Below, one piece after another: positions 1 through 4,281 of a stretch of 5,056 bases of DNA. The stretch comes from Solirubrobacterales bacterium 70-9 (GTDB lineage Bacteria; Actinomycetota; Thermoleophilia; Solirubrobacterales; 70-9). Numbering within the stretch: the stretch's first letter is position 1; every line of letters starts with the position of its first letter. The stretch is taken from contig MKSH01000070.1 of the NCBI GenBank assembly GCA_001898095.1, forward strand, positions 31,557 through 36,612. The letters are read 5' to 3'. The notes under the pieces are model-generated. The model was not told the DNA's origin. It ran no database searches and worked only from the letters and a program-made list of their open reading frames with translations. The translations under genes were made by a program, and so were the position numbers.

Positions 1-872
1 GTGCGGGCTCATCGCCGACCGCGGCACGGCGCATCGCCGGCGCCGTGATCCCAGGCAGCATGGCGGCGGCGATCGCCGCGGGTCCGATGTTCACCGAGGC
101 GGCGCTGGCTGCTCTCGACGCCCCCGCCGAGGATGCCGTGCTTGGTCCTGACCCGGAGCTCGGCGCGGCGCTCGATCCCTCCGGCTATCGCGACTACATG
201 ATCTTCGCCGGGCACTTCTCCTATGGCTACCGCAAACAAGACGTGCCGGTGCCGGACGTGATGTACGAGTTTCCGGTCGCCTATCTCGGCAATCCCGCCT
301 CGTTCATCGGGCCGGGGGATGAGGTCCCTTGGCCCTCCTACACCGAGTGGATGGACTACGAGCTCGAGCTCGGCATCGTGGTCGGCGGCACCGGCAGCGA
401 TCTGACCCCGGAGCAGGCAACGGACCGGATCTTCGGGTTCACGATTCTCAATGACTTCAGCGCCCGCGACATCCAGATCAAGGAGATGACCGGCCGGCTC
501 GGCCCCTGCAAGGGCAAGCACTTCGCCTGCGCGACCGGGCCGGTCGTCGCCACCGCGGACGAGGTCGACTGGCGCGCGGGCCTGCGAATGCAGGCCCGCG
601 TCAACGGGGAGACGATCTGCGACACGAACAGCGGCGAGGCGATCTGGGGACTCGATGAGCTGGTCGCCTGGACCTCGCAGGGGGAGCGCCTCGAAGCCGG
701 CTGGCTGATCGGGTCGGGCACCTGCAACGGCGGCTCGCTGATCGAGGTCGATCGACGGCTCGCCCCCGGCGACGAGGTCGAGTTCGAGATCGAGGGGCTC
801 GGCTCGTTGCGGAACACTGTCGGCCGTCCGGCGACCGAGGGCTGGTACCCGGACCCCCGCCCGCGCGCCTAG
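1..872 (+). CDS. FAH-family hydrolase (fumarylacetoacetase / 2-keto-4-pentenoate hydratase-like), 5' end outside window
   Basis: Cytosolic metal-dependent enzyme of the FAH fold, which cleaves C-C bonds in, hydrates or decarboxylates 2-oxo and acylpyruvate-type acids, often late in aromatic or sugar-acid breakdown. The frame is open from position 3; the first in-frame start is GTG at 45, which has no Shine-Dalgarno. The VIPGSMAAAIAAGP stretch beginning there resembles the middle of a family N-domain, so the true start probably lies left of the window. Counting from the GTG codon, the metal motif ELE is at residues 106-108 (in DYELELGIVV). The third ligand is D137 in NDFSARDIQ, the active-site lysine region is KGKHF at 156-160, and a late GSGTCNGGS loop follows. 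ELE, NDxSARDIQ, GK-F and the SGT loop match true fumarylacetoacetase as well as FAHD1-type enzymes, so the substrate is undecided. It ends 7 bp before the convergent regulator. Glu codons are 21 GAG to 1 GAA. Family certain; reaction not. Confidence 0.9.
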   Translation, partial: AGSSPTAARRIAGAVIPGSMAAAIAAGPMFTEAALAALDAPAEDAVLGPDPELGAALDPSGYRDYMIFAGHFSYGYRKQDVPVPDVMYEFPVAYLGNPASFIGPGDEVPWPSYTEWMDYELELGIVVGGTGSDLTPEQATDRIFGFTILNDFSARDIQIKEMTGRLGPCKGKHFACATGPVVATADEVDWRAGLRMQARVNGETICDTNSGEAIWGLDELVAWTSQGERLEAGWLIGSGTCNGGSLIEVDRRLAPGDEVEFEIEGLGSLRNTVGRPATEGWYPDPRPRA

Positions 873-879
873 ACGACCC

Positions 880-1668
880 TCAGGAGTCGCCGAAGCACTC
901 GGCGTGCTTGTCCGCCATGCGCCTGGCGAGGTCGAGGCGCGCGGGGACGTGCTCTTCGTCGAGCTCGGCGATCACGCTCCTCGCCGTGCGGTGATAGTGG
1001 GCCGAGAGGCGGCGGATCGCCTCCGGGGCGTTCTTTTCCGCGGCTGCCTCGTAGAGCCCTTCGTGCTCGGCGGTCGAAACCTCGAACGAGGAGTTCTGGT
1101 CCATCGAGAGATAGGAGCGCCGGTAGCGTTCGGCGTAGTCGTAGAGCTGTTCGGTCTGCCGCGACACCCGGGGGCCGCTCTTCCCGACCAGAACCGAGTG
1201 GAAGGCGCGGTGGGGGATCTCGACTCGCTCGAAGTCGTGTTGGCTCGCGTAGTGCGACATCTGGGCAAGAAGGCCCCAGAGCTCGGCGATTTCCTCCGGC
1301 GTGAGGTCCGGCACGGTCATCCCGATCGCGGCGGTCTCGACCAGAAGACGCAGCACGTAAACCTGTTCGACATCCTCGATCGAGAACTCGGCGATCCGGA
1401 TGCGCCGGGCCTGGGAGAAGATCAGGCCCTCCTCTTGGAGGTTGCGCAGGGCCTCGCGCAACGGCGTCCGCCCGACGTCCAGTTTTTTCGCCAGGTCGAC
1501 CTGGGAGAAGACTTTGCCCGCGGGAAGGTCGCCGCTCAGGATGGCTTCCCGCATGCGGTCGTGGGCGATTTTCGCCAACTGTCCGTCACGCGACGTCGTC
1601 TGCTCGGTCGGTACGTCGACCTCGACCGCTGCGTTTTCGAGTTCTCGGCTGATGGCTTTCGCTGTCAT
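880..1668 (-). CDS. GntR-family transcriptional regulator, FadR/FCD subfamily
   Basis: 262-residue regulator, normal length for the subfamily. Residues about 30-95 form the winged helix-turn-helix, with the classic recognition-helix signature VGRTPLREALRNLQEEGLI at 65-83. Residues about 98-235 are the all-helical FCD effector domain, which usually binds a carboxylate through a metal. Its ligand positions appear as H157 (AFH), H202 (AEHEG) and H224 (SAHYH). The position normally Asp or Asn in D-x-x-F-H is H153, giving four histidines. The N-terminal ~28 residues are an acidic, probably disordered extension. The ATG at 1668 is the only sensible start, but no Shine-Dalgarno lies at the usual distance, so translation may be leaderless or weakly initiated. 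It diverges from the permease unit and converges on the FAH gene, which suggests it represses one or both (inference). Members typically act as repressors released by a pathway acid. Confidence 0.93.
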   Translation of the reverse strand: MTAKAISRELENAAVEVDVPTEQTTSRDGQLAKIAHDRMREAILSGDLPAGKVFSQVDLAKKLDVGRTPLREALRNLQEEGLIFSQARRIRIAEFSIEDVEQVYVLRLLVETAAIGMTVPDLTPEEIAELWGLLAQMSHYASQHDFERVEIPHRAFHSVLVGKSGPRVSRQTEQLYDYAERYRRSYLSMDQNSSFEVSTAEHEGLYEAAAEKNAPEAIRRLSAHYHRTARSVIAELDEEHVPARLDLARRMADKHAECFGDS

Positions 1669-1752
1669 TTCGCGACGGAGCCCGCTCCATTCTGGGGCCC
1701 GCCGAGATCCGAGCCTACCGTATGTGGTGTGCCATCTGCAGAGGAAAGGCTA

Positions 1753-1777
1753 ATGTCATGCAAACTCAACTTGACAT
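1753..1777. promoter_or_regulatory. Candidate operator: inverted repeat overlapping the -35 box
   Basis: ATGTCA (1753-1758) and TGACAT (1772-1777) are perfect 6-bp inverted arms separated by 13 bp, and the right arm overlaps the TTGACA -35 box. A protein bound here would block RNA polymerase, and the divergent GntR gene is the obvious candidate. However, FadR/FCD operators are usually compact palindromes (GT...AC cores), and this spacing is wide for them. A 6-bp repeat can also arise by chance in a gap this size. Confidence 0.3.
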
Positions 1778-1800
1778 ACTAACGATGGCTAGCATATGGT
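1771..1800 (+). promoter_or_regulatory. Predicted sigma-70-type promoter for the permease-lipoprotein-amidohydrolase unit
   Basis: A perfect -35 hexamer TTGACA (1771-1776) is followed after 18 bp by TATGGT (1795-1800), which keeps the conserved TA...T of an actinobacterial -10 box. Transcription would start near 1806-1808. That falls downstream of the ATG at 1796 but upstream of the ATG at 1838, so the promoter independently supports the later permease start. It lies in the divergent gap next to the GntR gene. The match is by eye; no start site has been mapped. Confidence 0.6.
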
Positions 1801-1827
1801 CGAGACGGGCCAGCCCAGGTACGGCCC

Positions 1828-1831
1828 AGGG
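1828..1831 (+). promoter_or_regulatory. Ribosome binding site deciding the permease start
   Basis: AGGG at 1828-1831 lies 6 nt before the ATG at 1838. The alternative in-frame ATG at 1796 has no purine-rich motif upstream and would sit within the -10 box of the predicted promoter. This selects 1838 as the start. Confidence 0.6.
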
Positions 1832-1837
1832 AAAGGG

Positions 1838-2902
1838 ATGGAGACGATCAGCCGACAGACGACCGTGGCGGGCCCGACACCTGCCGGGGAGGGCCGACCC
1901 CCGCGTGGGCCGGAGCAGCACGAGGCCGCCCCCCGCAGCCCGTTCTCCGCCCTCGCGGGGGCCCTCCGCGGCCGCCCCGAGGTCTGGGCCTTCTTCTTCC
2001 TGGTGGTGCTCTGCGTGGGGATGGGGATCGCCAACTCCCACTTCGCCACCTCGACCAACTTCCAGACCGTGGGACGGCAGTCCTCGATCCTGGTGGTGCT
2101 CTCGATCGGCATCCTCTTCGTCCTGCTGGTCGGCGGCATAGACCTCTCGGTCGGAGGATCGATCGCCTTCATCTCCTGCCTGGCGGCGAAGCTCTCCGGC
2201 AGCACCGACCTCTACCTCGCCTTCGCCCTGGCGGTGCTGGCCGCGGTCGGGATCGGCCTCCTGAACGGCCTCCTGGTCTCGCTGGGAGGCCTCTCGCCGA
2301 TCGTCGTCACCCTGGCGATCGGCCAGGTGCTGGTCGGCGTCGCCCTCCTGCTCACCGTCAACGGCCCGATCCTGCCCTCCAACCTCGACTACGGCGAACT
2401 GGCCGCCTCGGAGGTCGCCGGGATCCCGACCCTGGTGATCGCGGCGATCGTCTGCGCGATCGTCGGGCACCTGCTGTTACGACGGGTCTCCCTCGGCCGC
2501 TACATCTACGCCGTCGGCGGCAACGAGCACGCGGCCTGGCTCGCCGGGGTGCCGACCCGCCTGGTCAAGGTCGCCGCCTACGTGATCGCCGGGCTCTTCG
2601 CCGGCCTCGCCGCGGTCCTGCTCTCCTCCCGGGTCGGCTCCGGCGACTCGAGCCTCGGCCAGACCGAAATGCTCGAGGCCTACGCCGCCGCCTTCATCGG
2701 CGGGGTGGGGTTCGGCACCGGCAGGGGCTCGGTGGTCGGGGTCGCCCTCGGCGCCGTGATCCTCGGCGTGATCTCCAACGGCATCGACCTGATCGGCCTC
2801 AACACCGACTACCAGTACATCGTCAGCGGGACCCTGATCGTGCTCGCGATCACCTTCCAGGCCCTCCCCGAGAAAGTGCGTTGGGGGAGGGGGAGGGGGT
2901 GA
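1838..2902 (+). CDS. Sugar-type ABC transporter permease (RbsC/XylH-like, BPD_transp_2 family)
   Basis: Inner-membrane channel subunit of a type-I-PBP-dependent importer of the ribose/xylose class, 354 residues from the ATG at 1838. A ~47-residue Pro/Gly/Glu-rich cytoplasmic N-tail precedes the first membrane helix (about 49-66). The family signature GGIDLSVGGS is at 99-108. Hydrophobic segments then continue to the C-terminus, with roughly eight to ten helices in all. The late loop EAYAAAFIGGVGFGTGRGS (280-298), which contacts the ATPase, is the usual EA-A-A-x-x-GG-x-x-x-x-G-GS motif. The protein ends in WGRGRG, encoded by a G-run. An ATG at 1796 would add 14 residues but is disfavoured by the promoter and RBS. 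It is first in its unit, 52 bp before the binding-protein gene. The partner ATPase is not in the window. The family normally carries pentoses, hexoses or similar polyols, but aromatic and nucleoside substrates also occur. Confidence 0.93.
   Translation: METISRQTTVAGPTPAGEGRPPRGPEQHEAAPRSPFSALAGALRGRPEVWAFFFLVVLCVGMGIANSHFATSTNFQTVGRQSSILVVLSIGILFVLLVGGIDLSVGGSIAFISCLAAKLSGSTDLYLAFALAVLAAVGIGLLNGLLVSLGGLSPIVVTLAIGQVLVGVALLLTVNGPILPSNLDYGELAASEVAGIPTLVIAAIVCAIVGHLLLRRVSLGRYIYAVGGNEHAAWLAGVPTRLVKVAAYVIAGLFAGLAAVLLSSRVGSGDSSLGQTEMLEAYAAAFIGGVGFGTGRGSVVGVALGAVILGVISNGIDLIGLNTDYQYIVSGTLIVLAITFQALPEKVRWGRGRG
2883..2899 (+). repeat. G-tract triplet G5-A-G5-A-G5 at the permease 3' end
   Basis: Three runs of five G separated by single A residues end directly at the permease stop codon (TGA 2900-2902) and encode its Gly/Arg tail. 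On the mRNA this is a very purine-rich block about 55 nt ahead of the next start. It could fold as a two-layer G-quadruplex or pair with the ribosome as an internal Shine-Dalgarno. No function is shown. Confidence 0.5.
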
Positions 2903-2944
2903 CCCGTTGCTTGATTCGTTCTCTGACCAAGGGACTACAGGAGA

Positions 2945-2948
2945 GAGG
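2945..2948 (+). promoter_or_regulatory. Ribosome binding site for the lipoprotein gene
   Basis: GAGG at 2945-2948 lies 6 nt before the ATG at 2955, with a second AGGAG at 2939-2943. It fixes the start at 2955 rather than the in-frame TTG at 2907, which lies 4 nt after the permease stop and lacks a close SD apart from the G-run. Confidence 0.7.
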
Positions 2949-2954
2949 AAATTC

Positions 2955-4181
2955 ATGAACCCAATTCGTCGCATCCCCATGGGAGGGGCGCGAATCTTGT
3001 TGACGCTGCTGATGGCGGCGCTGCTCGTCTTCGCGGTCGCCGCCTGCGGCGGCTCGTCGTCGAGCAGCAGTTCGAGCACCGCCGAAAGCGAAGCCGGCAC
3101 GGAAGAAGCCGGCAGCGAAGAAGGCACGGCCGAAGAAGGCGAAACTGAAGAAGGCGAAACCGAAGAAGCAAGCAGCGAAGAAGGCGAAACCGCGGAAGCG
3201 AGCTACCCACCCGAATCGACTTCGCCGAACTTCCCCAACTACGTCGAAAAATACGGTCCCAAAGGGGTGAAACCGGCGACGAAACCGTACAAGGTGGCGG
3301 TGCTCCTGCCGGCCACCGAACTCCCGGCCCAGCAGAGTCTCGGTCAAGGGTTTGAAGAAGGCGCCAAGGCTCTGAACATCGAACTCACGGTTTTCAATGC
3401 CGGCGGCTTCGAGAACGTCTCCAAACAGGTCTCGCAGTTCGAAACCGCGATCGGCGAAAACCCGGACGCGATCGTCGTCATCCCGACCTCACCGGTGGCG
3501 TTCAACTCGCAGGTCGACAAGGCGGTAGGGGACGGGATCAACGTTTTCGGCGCCCTGATCGCGCCGCTCGACCCGAAGGTCACCTACACGCTCGCCGATC
3601 CACTCGAAGAAGACGGGGCGAAGTCGGTGAAAGCACTTGCTGAAGCGATCGGCGAAGAAGGCGAAATCATGGGCATCTTCGGCGGCGCCGGGGGCGCGCC
3701 TAACACGCTGTTTGTGAAAGGCGCGAAGAAAGAACTCGCCAACTACCCGAAGATCGAAGAAGTCTATTCCAAGAACCTGACCAACTACAGCCCGGCTGAA
3801 GCGCAGTCGGCCGCCGAGAACGGCTTGGTCTCGCACGGTGACGTATCCGGCATCCTGACCAACTCGACGAGCCTCGCACCGGGTATCACCAACGCCCTGA
3901 AGGGCCAGGGCAAGGAACAGCTGCCGCTCACCGGGCTCGGCCCGAGTGACCAGGCGGAGATCGAAGAGTTGGAAAAGGGAACGATCACGATCGGCGTCAC
4001 CCCGCCGTTCTACAGCGTCGGTGGGCTTACGCTCGAATGGGCGCTCGCGATCGAGGAAGGCCAGAAGCCGCCCGCCCCGGAAACGGCGCTGGAATCGATG
4101 GTCTTCACCACCGAAAACATGAAAGAAGGTGTCGAAAGCGGGGCGCTCTACCAGGCGCTCGCCCCGAACACGCTCGAATGA
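2955..4181 (+). CDS. ABC-transporter substrate-binding lipoprotein (type I periplasmic binding protein, Peripla_BP_4-like)
   Basis: 408-residue secreted lipoprotein that captures solute for the adjacent permease. Residues 1-30 are a signal peptide: RR at 5-6, a hydrophobic core at 14-29, then lipobox V-A-A-C with the lipidated Cys at 31. After C-G-G come eight serines (34-41) and a strongly acidic low-complexity tether (42-83) built from six EE-x-x-x units. The folded domain starts about residue 112 (YKVAVLLP). It has the RbsB-like pattern of a glycine-rich turn (NAGG), a helix, then NPDAIVVIPTSPVAFNSQVDKAVGDGINVF, and a second lobe with GEIMGIFGG. The start at 2955 has a good SD and puts the signal peptide at the N-terminus; starting at TTG 2907 would bury it. 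Glu codons are about 47 GAA to 5 GAG, opposite to the neighbouring genes, perhaps reflecting high expression. Ligand unknown; divergence from RbsB hints at a non-ribose solute. Confidence 0.93.
   Translation: MNPIRRIPMGGARILLTLLMAALLVFAVAACGGSSSSSSSSTAESEAGTEEAGSEEGTAEEGETEEGETEEASSEEGETAEASYPPESTSPNFPNYVEKYGPKGVKPATKPYKVAVLLPATELPAQQSLGQGFEEGAKALNIELTVFNAGGFENVSKQVSQFETAIGENPDAIVVIPTSPVAFNSQVDKAVGDGINVFGALIAPLDPKVTYTLADPLEEDGAKSVKALAEAIGEEGEIMGIFGGAGGAPNTLFVKGAKKELANYPKIEEVYSKNLTNYSPAEAQSAAENGLVSHGDVSGILTNSTSLAPGITNALKGQGKEQLPLTGLGPSDQAEIEELEKGTITIGVTPPFYSVGGLTLEWALAIEEGQKPPAPETALESMVFTTENMKEGVESGALYQALAPNTLE
3102..3191 (+). repeat. Six-unit 15-bp tandem repeat encoding the EE-x-x-x tether
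   Basis: Six consecutive 15-bp units starting GAAGAA encode EEAGS, EEGTA, EEGET, EEGET, EEASS and EEGET (lipoprotein residues 50-79). Units three, four and six are nearly identical at DNA level (GAAGAAGGCGAAAC plus one base). A degenerate seventh unit (SEAGT) precedes them. Because 15 bp is in frame, gain or loss of units by slippage would lengthen or shorten the linker without breaking the gene. Confidence 0.85.
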
Positions 4182-4227
4182 GGTCGCGAAACCGAAGCAG
4201 CGACGCCAGCCTGACATTCGCAGCCAT

Positions 4228-4258
4228 CCCGCCGCCGGGTCAGTTCCCCGGCGGCGGG
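4228..4258 (+). terminator. Strong GC hairpin between lipoprotein and amidohydrolase genes (attenuator, 3'-end stabiliser or weak terminator)
   Basis: CCCGCCGCCGGG (4228-4239) and CCCGGCGGCGGG (4247-4258) form a perfect 12-bp, all G/C stem with a 7-nt loop. No T-run follows (next bases CGAACCCG), so it is not a canonical intrinsic terminator, although U-less hairpins can terminate in actinobacteria. Placed after a highly translated binding-protein gene and 23 nt before the next start codon, it fits partial termination or protection of the upstream mRNA 3' end. Either would give more binding protein than enzyme. Confidence 0.55.
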
Positions 4259-4267
4259 CGAACCCGA

Positions 4268-4272
4268 GAGGA
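4268..4272 (+). promoter_or_regulatory. Ribosome binding site for the TTG-started amidohydrolase
   Basis: GAGGA at 4268-4272 lies 9 nt before TTG at 4282. The leader GAGAGGAAGAATTCA (4266-4280) closely copies the one before the lipoprotein (GAGAGGAAATTCA, 2943-2955), differing by a 2-nt insertion. This supports translation starting here. Confidence 0.55.
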
Positions 4273-4281
4273 AGAATTCAC

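Noticed and set aside
1717..1722. Possible -10 (TACGGT on -) for the GntR gene
   Set aside because: No acceptable -35 hexamer is found 16-19 bp upstream; too weak to list as a promoter.
904..1782. Long open frame of 292 codons on + opposite the GntR gene
   Set aside because: It is the antisense shadow of a clear GntR/FCD protein in GC-rich DNA. The translation is Arg/Gly/Val-rich, shows no family motif and has no SD.
1785..1798. ATGGCTAGC next to CATATG, resembling an expression-vector cloning junction
   Set aside because: The order differs from the vector sequence, no other vector sequence flanks it, and it sits naturally between a -35 and -10 box; coincidence.
1766..2470. 234-codon open frame on - over the permease
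   Set aside because: Asp/Arg/Gln-rich low-complexity translation lying opposite a well-supported membrane protein; typical high-GC antisense artefact.
2911..2941. Possible internal promoter before the lipoprotein gene (TTGATT then ACTACA)
   Set aside because: The -10 match is poor and the 52-bp gap is better explained by co-transcription with the permease.
2850..3347. Minus-strand frame rich in Phe (FAFFAACFFGFAFF)
   Set aside because: This is the reverse of the GAA-rich acidic tether (GAA read backwards gives TTC, Phe). It looks membrane-like but is only a shadow of the repeat.
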